A DNA stretch of 64,000 nt from Nostoc sp. MS1 (GTDB lineage Bacteria > Cyanobacteriota > Cyanobacteriia > Cyanobacteriales > Nostocaceae). The first letter of the stretch is position 1, and each line of letters opens with the position of its first letter. The notes under the pieces were generated by a model. It was not told the origin of the DNA. It did not search any database and worked only from the letters and a program-made list of their open reading frames with translations. The position numbers were made by a program, and so were the translations under genes. The DNA is taken from positions 1,178,001 to 1,242,000 of the forward strand of contig NZ_AP023441.1 of the NCBI RefSeq assembly GCF_019976755.1, in the 5' to 3' direction. Of the stretch, positions 1 through 8,916 are shown piece by piece.

Positions 1-2
1 AG

Positions 3-206
3 TTAGCAGAATGGGCTTTTCTAATGAAAACTCAAACCGCTTTTGAACGATATGAGGATCTCGTTCAGAGACACCCTGATATTCTTGATCGCGTCAAGCT
101 AGGACATCTTGCCTCCTATTTGGGAATAACCCAAGAAACCCTCAGTCGTATCCGCGCCAGATATCGAAATCAGCAACGCCGCCGTCATCTAGCCCAGGAA
201 ATTTGA
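3..206 (+). CDS. C-terminal end of a Crp/FNR-family transcriptional regulator (partial)
   Basis: The reading frame is open from the window edge and ends at a TGA at 204-206, so only the last 67 residues are visible. The sequence LGHLASYLGITQETLSRIRA is the recognition-helix region of the Crp/FNR winged helix-turn-helix (SYLGIT.ETLSRIR). The preceding 'RYEDLVQRHPDILDRV' matches the linker helix of that family. The cyclic-nucleotide-binding domain must lie upstream of the window. An ATG at 24 is internal and is not the start. The target genes are unknown; the Coq4-like gene follows about 110 bp downstream on the same strand. The family is clear, the specific regulator is not. Confidence 0.8.
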   Translation, partial: LAEWAFLMKTQTAFERYEDLVQRHPDILDRVKLGHLASYLGITQETLSRIRARYRNQQRRRHLAQEI

Positions 207-313
207 TATTGATCAAATTTGACTTATATCAAAAAAAGCTCCTGTTGCTTACCTGTGGAGTCACCGTAAGATGCAGTTGTCGAAAACAAAGAACGCACCG
301 CGAGGTAACAATC

Positions 314-1081
314 ATGGGATTCAAATATATCAACGAACTAGCAACTCCTGAAAATGTTGATAAACTGCTGTCTTTAGTTGACATGGTTGCTGGGGGGAGA
401 GTTGACACGCAGAACATCTTCGATATTGAGGATGCTTTGACTGATAGTGAGCAAATGAAAAGATGTTTGCAGGTTGTCCGTCAAAATCCAGACTCAGCAC
501 AATTAGTTGATGAGCGTTATATGGGCCCAGAGTTTGATCTGGAAACTTTGCTGAAGCTGCCGGAAGGCTCATTGGGTTGGACTTATGCTCGTGTTCTCAG
601 TGCCATGAACTATGATCCACGGTTCTATCGCCTCCGAAAAATTGAATCAGATGTCGATTACATTACCCATCGCGTTCGCAAAACTCATGATCTGCATCAT
701 ATTTTGACGGGCTTTAGCTTTGATGACTACGGTGAACTGGGAGTGATTTCAGTGACGGTTGGGCAAATTAGCTATCCCGCGTTCACGTTCATTGATTTGG
801 TTGGTTCGTTGCTAGCGTTCATGGCTAATCAGGCACGGGAAGGCATCGATTCTCCTCTGAGATATAATTTTGACCTAGTTTCTCAAGGCATCGGCATTGC
901 ACGGCAAGCAAAACCCTTGTTTCCGGTGAAGTTTGAAGAAGGACTGGAACGTCCTATAGACGAGTGGCGTGCCGAATTAAACATTGTGCCAGTGACCGAA
1001 GGACTCTGGAGTTGGTATAGCCGTCCTTATCTGCGGGATGCGATCGCCCTCCCAGTGCAGCGCCCATTGGTCGACTGTTGA
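314..1081 (+). CDS. Coq4-family protein (ubiquinone/quinone biosynthesis COQ4-like)
   Basis: The 255-residue product contains the Coq4 metal-site signature H-D-x-x-H-x(11)-E, seen here as HDLHH, eleven residues, then E, in the middle of the protein. In eukaryotes and proteobacteria Coq4 acts in ubiquinone ring synthesis. Cyanobacteria make plastoquinone instead, so the exact role here is open. I chose the ATG at 314 because a GAGGT ribosome-binding site sits seven bases upstream; the same frame stays open back to 203, but that extension has no family-like sequence. A pterin dehydratase gene follows 103 bp downstream on the same strand and may be co-transcribed. No membrane segment is evident. 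Confidence 0.75.
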   Translation: MGFKYINELATPENVDKLLSLVDMVAGGRVDTQNIFDIEDALTDSEQMKRCLQVVRQNPDSAQLVDERYMGPEFDLETLLKLPEGSLGWTYARVLSAMNYDPRFYRLRKIESDVDYITHRVRKTHDLHHILTGFSFDDYGELGVISVTVGQISYPAFTFIDLVGSLLAFMANQAREGIDSPLRYNFDLVSQGIGIARQAKPLFPVKFEEGLERPIDEWRAELNIVPVTEGLWSWYSRPYLRDAIALPVQRPLVDC

Positions 1082-1184
1082 GGACATCATCTCCCGTTGA
1101 TCAGGCTTTGAAGGGTATCCAACAGGCTCAGATGCCCTTCAAGTTTGACGCAATTCTGATAAATCGATTGGAGACATAAATTGT

Positions 1185-1487
1185 ATGATTGGCAATCAAT
1201 TGGTAAATTGCGCTGTGCTATCACCAGATGAACTAGAGCGCGCGATCGCAAGACTAAATCATTGGAAGATTGTAGACGGTAAACTCTACCGCCACTTTGA
1301 ATTCACCTCATTTATCGCAGCATTTGGCTTTATGACTCGCGTTGCACTGATTGCAGAAACCCAAGGCCATCATCCAGAGTGGTTCAATGTTTATAACCAG
1401 GTTACAGTTCAACTGACAACACACGATGCAGGTGGAATTACCATGAATGATGTTAATCTTGCCCAAAGCATTGATACGTTAACCTGA
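1185..1487 (+). CDS. phhB: pterin-4a-carbinolamine dehydratase
   Basis: The product is 100 residues, the normal size of pterin-4a-carbinolamine dehydratase (PCD/DCoH), which dehydrates 4a-hydroxytetrahydropterin and recycles the pterin cofactor. The family signature is present as ETQGHHPEWFNVYNQV, including the His-His-Pro-Glu-Trp core, followed by 'VQLTTHDAGGIT', the usual second catalytic segment. A GGAG ribosome-binding site lies upstream (around 1171). It follows the Coq4-like gene on the same strand. No aromatic amino-acid hydroxylase is visible in the window, so its pterin partner here is unknown. Cyanobacterial PCD proteins have also been proposed to assist RuBisCO assembly or carboxysomes, which cannot be judged from this sequence. 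Confidence 0.85.
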   Translation: MIGNQLVNCAVLSPDELERAIARLNHWKIVDGKLYRHFEFTSFIAAFGFMTRVALIAETQGHHPEWFNVYNQVTVQLTTHDAGGITMNDVNLAQSIDTLT

Positions 1488-1695
1488 GTTCGGGATAAGA
1501 AAAGGGACAGGTAGTAAGCCCAAAAGTAACGAAAAATCCAGCAACCTGTCCTATGTATAGTTTAGAAGCTTTGTTCTTTGAGCCTTTGTTCTACCCTTTA
1601 GGCAAAAGGTTTAGTTTGATTTTAGCAAGAAAGGAAAAAACCGAAGGAATAATATTTCTTTCGGTTATTAGCCCTTATTAATTAGTGAATTAAGA

Positions 1696-1718
1696 GGTAG
1701 TAGTTGTTACTTACTACC
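1696..1718. terminator. hairpin between convergent genes
   Basis: GGTAGTA and TACTACC form a perfect 7-bp stem around a 9-base loop, immediately after the stop codon of the minus-strand 2OG oxygenase gene. The plus-strand pterin dehydratase ends 210 bp away. No long T tract is visible, so termination is plausible rather than certain. Confidence 0.4.
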
Positions 1719-1719
1719 T

Positions 1720-2424
1720 TTAATCAGTCAACAAACTAGGAGAAGTCAGTACAAAAACATCTCTAATTCCTTGAGCTTCAGTTTGTGGTTTTATGGGCGT
1801 AGTAAAGTGATAAAAGTCGTGATCATTAACTAATAATAACTCCCCAGGATGAAGGATTTTACTAAATACAGGCTTCTCTTTTTTGGCAGTATATAAGTGT
1901 GTCTCTCCACCTTGAATATTATCCCTATCTACAGAAAAGATACCGATAAAATCAGTACCATCTTGATGGATACCTTCAGGTGCAGGATTGCCAAAATTGT
2001 CTGGAGAACAAGTAGTTCTAATTTGATGTACTCCAATTTCTGCTTCTGGATGGAGTTTACAAGAATCGCTAAATGCTAGTACTAAATTTCTAAAGCTATT
2101 GAGTTTTATAAGTGCATCATCTAATTCTGCAAACTCTCTTTTAATATCTCCCAATAATGGATTGTAATCTTTACTTTGCAATAGATAACCATGAGGTAGT
2201 TTAATCAACTGATCCTCTGCAACTATAAACCGAGATAATCTTCTCGAACGATACTTGCCTTTAATATAGGGATCAACTGGTAAATTGTTAAAAAATGGCT
2301 TGAAATCTACTGTCTGAATTGAATTTACCTTTCTGAGTGTGAACAAAAAGGCATATTCTAACTCCGTCATTCCCCCGACTATTTGCATAGGATATTTCTC
2401 CTTGCAGGTTGCAACCCTCTCCAT
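1720..2424 (-). CDS. 2OG-Fe(II) dioxygenase family protein
   Basis: The 234-residue product has the iron-binding His-x-Asp as GIHQDGTD. The distal His is in 'NDHDFYHFTTPI' and the 2-oxoglutarate-binding Arg is in 'GIRDVFVL'. This arrangement matches the 2OG-Fe_Oxy_2 family, which includes free amino-acid hydroxylases such as the isoleucine 4-hydroxylase type. The substrate cannot be read from sequence. It stands alone: its promoter region faces sfsA across about 290 bp containing a tandem repeat. The first ATG gives MERVATCKEK; a second ATG twelve codons in (MQIVGG) is also possible. Confidence 0.72.
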   Translation of the reverse strand: MERVATCKEKYPMQIVGGMTELEYAFLFTLRKVNSIQTVDFKPFFNNLPVDPYIKGKYRSRRLSRFIVAEDQLIKLPHGYLLQSKDYNPLLGDIKREFAELDDALIKLNSFRNLVLAFSDSCKLHPEAEIGVHQIRTTCSPDNFGNPAPEGIHQDGTDFIGIFSVDRDNIQGGETHLYTAKKEKPVFSKILHPGELLLVNDHDFYHFTTPIKPQTEAQGIRDVFVLTSPSLLTD

Positions 2425-2575
2425 TTTTCTCTGTGGGAGGCTTATAACACCGAGTATATGCGTCTTTTTATTAAAATGTCGTCAATTTAACTACAAAAAT
2501 TGACAAATTGTGATAAAGGCATGACAAAACTTTATTGACGGGATTTATTTGGTTCGCGCTTGGGTGTATAGTGTC

Positions 2576-2617
2576 TTAGTCATTAGTCATTAGTCATTAG
2601 TCATTAGTCATTAGTCC
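2576..2617. repeat. heptanucleotide tandem repeat (STRR type)
   Basis: Five perfect copies of TTAGTCA plus one variant copy (TTAGTCC) lie between the 2OG oxygenase gene and sfsA. Such 7-bp short tandemly repeated sequences are a hallmark of heterocystous cyanobacterial intergenic DNA. The following 90 bp (to 2715) is C+T rich and appears to be low-complexity repeat as well. Confidence 0.9.
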
Positions 2618-2715
2618 ATAGTTATTCTCCTCTGCTTCCTTGTCTTCTCCCTCATCTCCCCCCACTTCCTCATCTCCCCCTACTCCCAACTCCCAACTCC
2701 CCACTCCCTCAAAAA

Positions 2716-3441
2716 ATGATTGATTGGCTATACCGTTACCCATCCCTATACCCTGGTGTTCTGCTGAAGCGCTACAAGCGCTTTTTTGCTGATGTGCAAT
2801 TGGCTTCTGGTGAAGTCGTGACAGCACATTGTCCTAATACGGGGCCGATGACTGGAGTATCAACTGTTGGTAGTGCGGTACAACTTTCTAAAAGTGCTAA
2901 TCCGAAGCGCAAATTGGCTTATACTTTGGAACTGATTCAAGTTCACGATAATGAACCGACTTGGGTGGGGGTGAATACAGCTTTACCTAATCAGATAGTC
3001 AAGTTGGCTTTGGCAAAATACTTGTTTCCAGAATTGGGTAATTATAACCACATTAAAGGCGAGGTAGTTTACGGAGCGGATAAGAAAAGTCGAGTAGATT
3101 TCTTCTTGACAGGGAATGATATAGAACGCCCAATTTATTTAGAAGTGAAAAATACGACTTGGGCAAATGGTACTTTGGCCTTATTTCCTGATACGGAAAC
3201 CACAAGAGGACAAAAGCATCTGCGCGAATTAATGGCACTATTGCCGCAAATGCGGGCGGTGATGTTGTATTTTATCAATCGAGGCGATTGTACAGAGTTT
3301 GCCCCTGGTGATAGTACAGATCCTATATATGGTAAGTTGTTACGAGAAGCGATCGCATTAGGTTTAGAAGTCCTACCTTGCCGTTTTGATGTTACCCCTG
3401 AAGGTATTCGTTATTTAGGTTTAGCAAAGTTGGCAATTTAA
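2716..3441 (+). CDS. sfsA: SfsA-family protein (sugar fermentation stimulation protein homolog)
   Basis: The 241-residue product has the standard SfsA length and layout. The N-terminal OB-like part contains 'LKRYKRFFADVQL' and 'TAHCPNTGPMTG'. The C-terminal nuclease-like fold contains 'SRVDFFL' and 'YLEVKNTTW', with 'FPDTETTRGQKHLREL' further on. The D and ExK pattern resembles a PD-(D/E)xK active site, as known for the family. Its biochemical role is unresolved in general; the E. coli name reflects DNA binding and maltose-gene effects. hisC starts 30 bp downstream on the same strand, so the two are probably co-transcribed. The start is the first ATG after the low-complexity repeat region. 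Confidence 0.9.
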   Translation: MIDWLYRYPSLYPGVLLKRYKRFFADVQLASGEVVTAHCPNTGPMTGVSTVGSAVQLSKSANPKRKLAYTLELIQVHDNEPTWVGVNTALPNQIVKLALAKYLFPELGNYNHIKGEVVYGADKKSRVDFFLTGNDIERPIYLEVKNTTWANGTLALFPDTETTRGQKHLRELMALLPQMRAVMLYFINRGDCTEFAPGDSTDPIYGKLLREAIALGLEVLPCRFDVTPEGIRYLGLAKLAI

Positions 3442-3471
3442 TTAGGGGATAGGTAACAGGGAATTGGAGAG

Positions 3472-4536
3472 ATGACTAATTACTTTCGGTCTAATGTTGA
3501 AGCAATGGCTAGTTATGTACCCGGTGAACAGCCACCACGGGGTACACAGGTAATTAAACTCAACAGTAATGAAAACCCTTACCCGCCTTCGTCTGCGGCG
3601 TTAGCAGCACTAAAAGATATTGATGGCGAATGGTTGCGGCGATATCCAGAACCATATGCAGGGGAGTTTAGACAAGCTGCAAGTAAAGTTTTAGGTGTTC
3701 CTAGTGATTGGATTATTGTTGGTAATGGTAGTGATGAAATCTTAAGTATAGTCATTCGCGCCTGCGCTGAACCGGGACGGAAGGTGGTTTATCCCATGCC
3801 TACCTATGTGCTATATCGTACATTAACCGAGATGCAGGCGGCGGATATTTTAGAAATTCCCTACAAAGAAGACAATGTTTTGCCTGTGGCGGAATTGCTG
3901 GCGGCTGATGGTTGTGTGACATTTATTGCCTCACCCAATAGTCCTTCTGGCCATGTTGTTCCCAGTGAAGACTTACGCAAATTAGCTAGTGAATTATCTG
4001 GGGTGTTAGTTATAGATGAGGCTTATGTAGACTTTGCCCAAGCCAGTGCCTTAGATTTAGTTCAGGAATATGAAAATGTGATTTTAATTCGCACCCTTTC
4101 TAAAGGTTATTCTTTGGCAGGGTTGCGTTTGGGGTTTGGGATAGGCAATCCTAAGTTACTAGACGGATTGTTTAAAGTGAAAGATAGCTATAACATTGAT
4201 GCGATCGCCTGCAAAGTTGCCACAGCCGCCATCAATGATCAAGCCTATAAAAATGTTTGTGTAGCCAAGGTTAAGGCATCAAGGACTCAGCTTGCAACAG
4301 ACTTAAAACAATTAGGCTTTCGTGTTTGGGACTCCCACGGCAATTTTCTACTCACCCAACCCCCTGCAGGAAACGCCGAATACCTCTATCAACAACTCAA
4401 AGAACAAAAAATTCTCATCCGCTACTTCAAGCAACCAGGACTAGAAGATAAGCTACGCATCACCGTAGGAACAGATGAGCAAAATCAAATTTTAGTAGAA
4501 GCATTAAGAAACTCAATTGCATCAGCTAAAATCTAA
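3472..4536 (+). CDS. hisC: histidinol-phosphate aminotransferase
   Basis: This is a 354-residue class-II-type PLP aminotransferase. Key marks are 'KLNSNENPYPPS' at the N-terminus, 'VGNGSDEIL' for phosphate binding, 'SPNSPSGHV', 'VIDEAYVDF' (the PLP-pyridine Asp and the Tyr) and 'RTLSKGYSLAGLRLGFGIG', which holds the PLP-binding Lys. HisC makes histidinol phosphate from imidazole-acetol phosphate and glutamate. Length and motifs are normal. A GGAGAG ribosome-binding site lies just upstream of the ATG. It follows sfsA by 30 bp. Some cyanobacterial paralogs prefer aromatic amino acids, so histidine specificity is likely but not proven. Confidence 0.9.
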   Translation: MTNYFRSNVEAMASYVPGEQPPRGTQVIKLNSNENPYPPSSAALAALKDIDGEWLRRYPEPYAGEFRQAASKVLGVPSDWIIVGNGSDEILSIVIRACAEPGRKVVYPMPTYVLYRTLTEMQAADILEIPYKEDNVLPVAELLAADGCVTFIASPNSPSGHVVPSEDLRKLASELSGVLVIDEAYVDFAQASALDLVQEYENVILIRTLSKGYSLAGLRLGFGIGNPKLLDGLFKVKDSYNIDAIACKVATAAINDQAYKNVCVAKVKASRTQLATDLKQLGFRVWDSHGNFLLTQPPAGNAEYLYQQLKEQKILIRYFKQPGLEDKLRITVGTDEQNQILVEALRNSIASAKI

Positions 4537-4767
4537 ATCTTAGTTATCAATTGAAAATTGTCAATTGTTTCATTCAAGGTTTAAGACCTCTCCTTTCAAG
4601 GAGAAAAAATCAAAAAATAAATCCTTTTCTCCAATCCTCTCACTTCTAGGGAGAGGGAAAAAGTCAATTGTTAATTGTCCATTGTTGAACGGCGCTTGTC
4701 GTTTATATGGGCGGTTAATTTTTTCACTTTTACCGTAATATATAAGACAAGTAGCTGGTTTGCTTGT

Positions 4768-5670
4768 TTAATCCGACATTTGAGCAGAGTACTTGGCTAC
4801 AGCAGGAACCATCACCTTTGTTGCCCATTGCCGTAAAGTCGTGGAAGTTGTCGTTTCTAATGTGCGAGGTTCAGCCTGGTAGATACCTTTTGCAACTTCT
4901 GCGAATAAATCAACCAAACCTTGAGCAAACGCTGGACTTGAACCGTGCTTCAGCATTAACTCATAGTAAACTTCAGGTGGGATTTGTTGAAACTGAATAG
5001 TTTTACCGAGAACATCACTGAAAACCTCGGCAGATTGATTTAGCGATAACTCTTCAGCACCATGTACTGCAACCCCCTGAACTCCTTTCCAATCCTGCTT
5101 CATAAGCCATTGAGCAGCAATTGTTCCAATGTCAAAGGTTGACACCATTGGAATTGAGTAGTCACCGGGTAGTGGATAAAAGAATTTTCCTTGATGCGCG
5201 ATCGCGCCTGCTTGCCACAGAAAATTTTCCATAAAGCTACCACAGCGCAAATGCCGCATAGCTACACTTGTCTCATTCAGCAAATCTTCCATTGCATGTA
5301 AGGCAGAAATCGCACCTGCATTTTTAGCAAGGCCTTTACCACCACTAGAAACCGAAACAACACGGGGGATTTGAGTTTGATCAATGGCGATGGCGGCAGC
5401 TTTCGTAAATCGCATGTAATAGTCTAGTAAATTTTCCAGAGTATGGCTTTGCGGAACACACCAAAACATTGCCTCAGCCCCATCAAATGCTCGAATAAGT
5501 ACTTCAGCATCATCAGTTGATCCTTGAATTACCTCAGCTTGAGCGCGAACAGCATCGGTCAACTTGTCAGGATGACGGGTAATGACACGTAGAAACTTCC
5601 CGGCATCTAACAATTCGCGCACGACCTGATGGCCAATGTTTCCAGTTGGAGTTGTGACAACAATCGGCAT
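4768..5670 (-). CDS. NmrA-like atypical SDR, NAD(P)-binding oxidoreductase/regulator
   Basis: The 300-residue product begins with 'IVVTTPTGNIGHQVVRELL', a Rossmann nucleotide-binding loop of the NmrA/QOR2 group of atypical short-chain dehydrogenases. 'VSVSSGGKGLAK' is the central strand, and there is no standard YxxxK catalytic pair where one would look for it. Such proteins act as NAD(P)H-dependent quinone reductases or redox sensors. An AraC-family gene is divergent across a 117-bp gap, which suggests it controls this gene. Overlapping frames on both strands look like shadows. Confidence 0.75.
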   Translation of the reverse strand: MPIVVTTPTGNIGHQVVRELLDAGKFLRVITRHPDKLTDAVRAQAEVIQGSTDDAEVLIRAFDGAEAMFWCVPQSHTLENLLDYYMRFTKAAAIAIDQTQIPRVVSVSSGGKGLAKNAGAISALHAMEDLLNETSVAMRHLRCGSFMENFLWQAGAIAHQGKFFYPLPGDYSIPMVSTFDIGTIAAQWLMKQDWKGVQGVAVHGAEELSLNQSAEVFSDVLGKTIQFQQIPPEVYYELMLKHGSSPAFAQGLVDLFAEVAKGIYQAEPRTLETTTSTTLRQWATKVMVPAVAKYSAQMSD

Positions 5671-5787
5671 AAGTTTGGCTTTCTCTGAACGTAATGAAGT
5701 TGCTCAAAAACTAGAATAACCAGAGACCCTCTGGATAGAGAATGGCTAAAAATCCAGATTTCATAATCAATCGTCCAACTTGAAGCA

Positions 5788-6726
5788 ATGCTAATTCCAG
5801 ATTTGTTGACCGATATTTTACAAACGATGCGCCTAGAACACACGATTTTGTGTCGCTGTGAGCTAAATGCACCTTGGGGAATCCGCTTTCCCGTACAAGT
5901 AGGACAAGCGGCGTTTCACATTGTTACACAAGGGCAATGCTGGCTTCGGATTAACGACCATGCAAAACCTCTATTTCTAGCCACTGGGGATTTTGTCATG
6001 TTTCCCCACGGACATGAACATATCATTTGCGATACGCTCTCTAGCCCGATTACCGATTTTGAAGATACGTCGATCATGCGACCGAATCATGGCTATAAAA
6101 GCATTTGTTTTGGTGGAAATGGCTTACCGATTGAGCTGCTAGCAGGTTGTTTTCAAGTCAAAGGCGATCGCCGTAATCCCTTGTTGGCCTCGCTGCCTAG
6201 TGTGATTCACGTCCGTAGCGATCATGGACAGCTAGTTCCTTGGTTAGAAACAACGTTGCACTACATTACAGCCGAACTTGCTATAAGTCACCTTGGCTTT
6301 CAAACTGTAATTGCACGACTCGTTGATGTCCTTTTCATACAAGCTGTTCGTGCCTATGTTGCCAGCACTTCTAATGATCAGCCCAACTTGTTACACGCCC
6401 TAACAGATGCACAGATGGTAATTGCTTTATCGTTAATACATCGATCCCCTGAAAAGCCTTGGACTGTGGCATCCCTGGCAGAACAATTACCAATGTCTCG
6501 ATCTGCGTTTTCAGCTCGTTTTACTCAACTGGTTGGACAACCGCCAATGCAATATCTCACAACTTGGCGCATGGTCAAAGCAACAGAATTATTGCGCGAA
6601 AGCCGATTAAGGCTAAAAGATGTGGCTACTCTGGTGGGTTATGAATCCGAAATATCTTTTAGCAAAGCATTTAAGCGGTGGTCTGGCGTTGCCCCCAGTT
6701 TTTATCGTCAGAATTACTCTGCATAA
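5788..6726 (+). CDS. AraC-family transcriptional regulator with N-terminal cupin domain
   Basis: The 312-residue product has an N-terminal cupin-like sensor region (about residues 10-190, with 'IVTQGQCWLRIND' and 'GDFVMFPHGHEHII'). A C-terminal AraC double helix-turn-helix follows (about 215-308, with 'WTVASLAEQLPMSRSAFSARF', 'PMQYLTTWRM' and 'VATLVGYESEISFSKAFKRW'). This is the AraC/cupin_6 architecture common near oxidoreductases. It is transcribed away from the NmrA-like gene and probably regulates it and itself from the shared 117-bp region. The inducing ligand is unknown. Confidence 0.85.
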   Translation: MLIPDLLTDILQTMRLEHTILCRCELNAPWGIRFPVQVGQAAFHIVTQGQCWLRINDHAKPLFLATGDFVMFPHGHEHIICDTLSSPITDFEDTSIMRPNHGYKSICFGGNGLPIELLAGCFQVKGDRRNPLLASLPSVIHVRSDHGQLVPWLETTLHYITAELAISHLGFQTVIARLVDVLFIQAVRAYVASTSNDQPNLLHALTDAQMVIALSLIHRSPEKPWTVASLAEQLPMSRSAFSARFTQLVGQPPMQYLTTWRMVKATELLRESRLRLKDVATLVGYESEISFSKAFKRWSGVAPSFYRQNYSA

Positions 6727-6901
6727 GAGCTTTCAGCATCATCTCTGGCTTGATGAGATTACTTAACTTGGGAAGTGTTGAGCATGGTTAAAAAGTAGGT
6801 TTCGTAAACAATTACACAATTGGGACAATTTACGTGATGCTATCGAATTGGTTCTCAAGCAAGTAGTGTCTAATACAAGTGGCTATAGCTATACTAGCAG
6901 A

Positions 6902-6933
6902 TAAAAAAGTGGCTCTGTATAAAACAGAACCAC
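6902..6933 (-). terminator. Rho-independent terminator of acsF
   Basis: Read on the minus strand, a 10-bp stem (GTGGTTCTGT / ACAGAGCCAC, one G-T pair) with a 5-base loop is followed by six T residues. It lies 27 bp past the acsF stop, a textbook intrinsic terminator. Confidence 0.85.
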
Positions 6934-6959
6934 CTAATAGTTTACGAAAATTTTAGAAC

Positions 6960-8036
6960 TTAACGAGCTGCGCCTTGGGCAGAAACAGCATCAATTGGCT
7001 TCATGAAGTACAGGCGTAATAATTGCCAGCCAGTAGAAGCCAATACTGGTAATTTTTGGAATAATTGCAGGAATTTGGGTGTTTTGGAGTTAGCGATCGC
7101 TTCCAGCTTTTCGTTATTCTCAACACATTTATCCAAACGTTCGTAAAACTCTGGACTATCTACATCCAGCATTACGGGGAAGACTCTACCTGCGGTTTCA
7201 TTGGTTTTCTTAATTACGTAGATGTCGTATTCCCGTGCATCTAGACCAAGGGTAGCGTAGAAGTCCTTACGTTGGATATCGTTGAGATACATGGTGGCAA
7301 ACACCGACAACAAGAAGAAGCGACTCCATAGCTTCGCCTTCCAGTCATTCAGCATTTGCGGCTGGGATTTCATAATCGCATCAAAGAAATCGCCGTGACG
7401 GTTTTCATCCTGACACCAATTTTCAAAGAAACGGAAAATTGGATAAATTCTGTCTTCAGGATGCGCTTCTAAGTGGCGATAAATGGTGATATAGCGCCAG
7501 TAACCAATCTTTTCTGAAAGATAGGTCGCGTAGAAAATGAATTTTGGCTTAAAGAAGGTATAATTGCGGCTCTTGGTTAAAAATCCTAAATCAAGAGACA
7601 GGTTAAAATCTGACATCGCTTTGTTCAAGAAGCCAGCGTGGCGTGCTTCATCCCGTGACATCAGGTTAAAGCATTCAGCCAAAACGGGGCTTTTATCTTT
7701 TAAACGGCGACCGAGTTCCTTGTAGAGTAAAAAGCCGGAGAACTCTGCCGTACAAGACCGTTCTAAAAATTCTACGAACAAGCGGCGAGTATCCCCGTCA
7801 ATGTGATCCCAGGATTGTTCAAACTCGGCATCCCGTACAAAGTGATGACGGTTATAGTCAACACGGAACTCTTCGAGAATGGCTCTCAACTCGTCTTCGT
7901 TGACGGATATGTCCATCCGTGCCATCTCATCAAAATCAGTGGTATAAAACCGGGGTGTTAATAGAGTTTCCTTGGCCGGGACTTTAATTCCGGGCCGTAT
8001 TTCTTCAAAGCCTGGCTTTTTTAGGGAATCTACCAT
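6960..8036 (-). CDS. acsF: Mg-protoporphyrin IX monomethyl ester oxidative cyclase (aerobic)
   Basis: This 358-residue di-iron protein makes the isocyclic ring of chlorophyll from Mg-protoporphyrin IX monomethyl ester, using oxygen. The diiron ligand motifs are visible as 'ELGRRL..', 'SRDEARHAGF' (ExxH) and 'CQDENRHGDFF' (ExxH). The N-terminal 'TLLTPRFYTTDFDEMARMD' and 'EFRVDYNRHHFVR' are characteristic of AcsF/ChlE. The length equals that of other cyanobacterial AcsF proteins. It is transcribed alone, with a clear terminator downstream. Heterocystous strains often have two copies for different oxygen levels; only one is in the window. Confidence 0.95.
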   Translation of the reverse strand: MVDSLKKPGFEEIRPGIKVPAKETLLTPRFYTTDFDEMARMDISVNEDELRAILEEFRVDYNRHHFVRDAEFEQSWDHIDGDTRRLFVEFLERSCTAEFSGFLLYKELGRRLKDKSPVLAECFNLMSRDEARHAGFLNKAMSDFNLSLDLGFLTKSRNYTFFKPKFIFYATYLSEKIGYWRYITIYRHLEAHPEDRIYPIFRFFENWCQDENRHGDFFDAIMKSQPQMLNDWKAKLWSRFFLLSVFATMYLNDIQRKDFYATLGLDAREYDIYVIKKTNETAGRVFPVMLDVDSPEFYERLDKCVENNEKLEAIANSKTPKFLQLFQKLPVLASTGWQLLRLYFMKPIDAVSAQGAAR

Positions 8037-8212
8037 GTCCTAACTGCTCTTTTGTTTTTATTATCTTGACTACGCCCTGAAAGCTAAAGGTTATGCCCCC
8101 AAAAGGCGCAACAGCCGACAATATTGAATTTGTATAAATCTCAGTCTACCAAGGTGTAGAGGCAAACTGGTAGACAAAACGTTAAGAGTTGCAACAATTG
8201 GAGGCAGAAGGT

Positions 8213-8254
8213 AGTTGACAGTTGACAGTTGACAGTTGACAGTTGACAGTTAAC
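8213..8254. repeat. heptanucleotide tandem repeat (STRR type)
   Basis: Five perfect AGTTGAC units followed by one AGTTAAC variant lie between acsF and the DUF2996-type gene. After a few bases, CACTGTCCATTG-like units form a partly complementary tract up to about 8292, so the region could fold back as RNA. Confidence 0.9.
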
Positions 8255-8304
8255 AGGTTAGTCACTGTCCATTGTCCACTGTCCATTGTCAACTCAGTAC
8301 TCCT

Positions 8305-8916
8305 TTAATTCCTACCTAACCATTTTTGACCATTCAAGCGGTAGACAAGACGAGATACCAACATATCAAGGGTAATTTTGCGCTCGTCGATTAAAAATGA
8401 TTCTAGAGTGCTAGGTCTTCTGCCTTCATTGCAGGAAAAACCTTTTTTGCCCTGAATATCTTCATCGGGGAAATACACATTAAACTGGCGCTGGCCACCT
8501 TGCCAACTACCAATTACTTGCCAACATTCTTCAGAGGATGACAAACCAGCGACAGGAAGCTTCTGCTTGGCGAAAGAAAGCTGTAAATCTTTTACGCCCT
8601 CAGAGGCGATCGCTTTTTGCAAAGCTGGCAAATAATCTTGCTCCATGAACTCGACAAATGGCTTGTCTTCCACAGATGGGGCTTTCTCTTTCTTTGCGGC
8701 TTTGGCTGCGGCTGGGGCAGGTTTTTCTGCGGGTTTAGCCGCGTTGGGGTTAGTCTCCGGGTTCGCAGATGCCGGATCTGGCGTGTTGGCAGTAGGAATA
8801 TTTGTCGCTACTGCTTCGCTAGTGCTGGGGGCGTTTTCTTCAGAGACAGAGGGCGCTTTCTGTTCAACGGTACTGGGGATCGCGTCTGCTTGATTTTGAT
8901 TTGTTGGGTCTGCCAT
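8305..8916 (-). CDS. DUF2996-type conserved cyanobacterial protein
   Basis: The 203-residue product has a low-complexity N-terminus rich in Ala, Pro, Glu and Thr (residues 1-80). A conserved globular part (about 80-203) follows, with 'KPFVEFMEQDYLPALQKAI', 'ECWQVIGSWQGGQRQFNVYF' and 'DERKITLDMLVSRLVYRLNG'. The globular part matches my memory of the cyanobacteria-specific DUF2996 family, which has no established function. There is no signal peptide or membrane segment. The two plus-strand frames opposite its Ala-rich region are shadows. It is upstream of acsF on the same strand, separated by a 269-bp gap with repeats. Confidence 0.7.
   Translation of the reverse strand: MADPTNQNQADAIPSTVEQKAPSVSEENAPSTSEAVATNIPTANTPDPASANPETNPNAAKPAEKPAPAAAKAAKKEKAPSVEDKPFVEFMEQDYLPALQKAIASEGVKDLQLSFAKQKLPVAGLSSSEECWQVIGSWQGGQRQFNVYFPDEDIQGKKGFSCNEGRRPSTLESFLIDERKITLDMLVSRLVYRLNGQKWLGRN

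Noticed and set aside
6805..6903. Short plus-strand frame with 'WDNLRDAIELVLKQ', like the end of a HicB-type antitoxin
   Set aside because: No start, no upstream half and no HicA gene; at most a remnant, too short to support.
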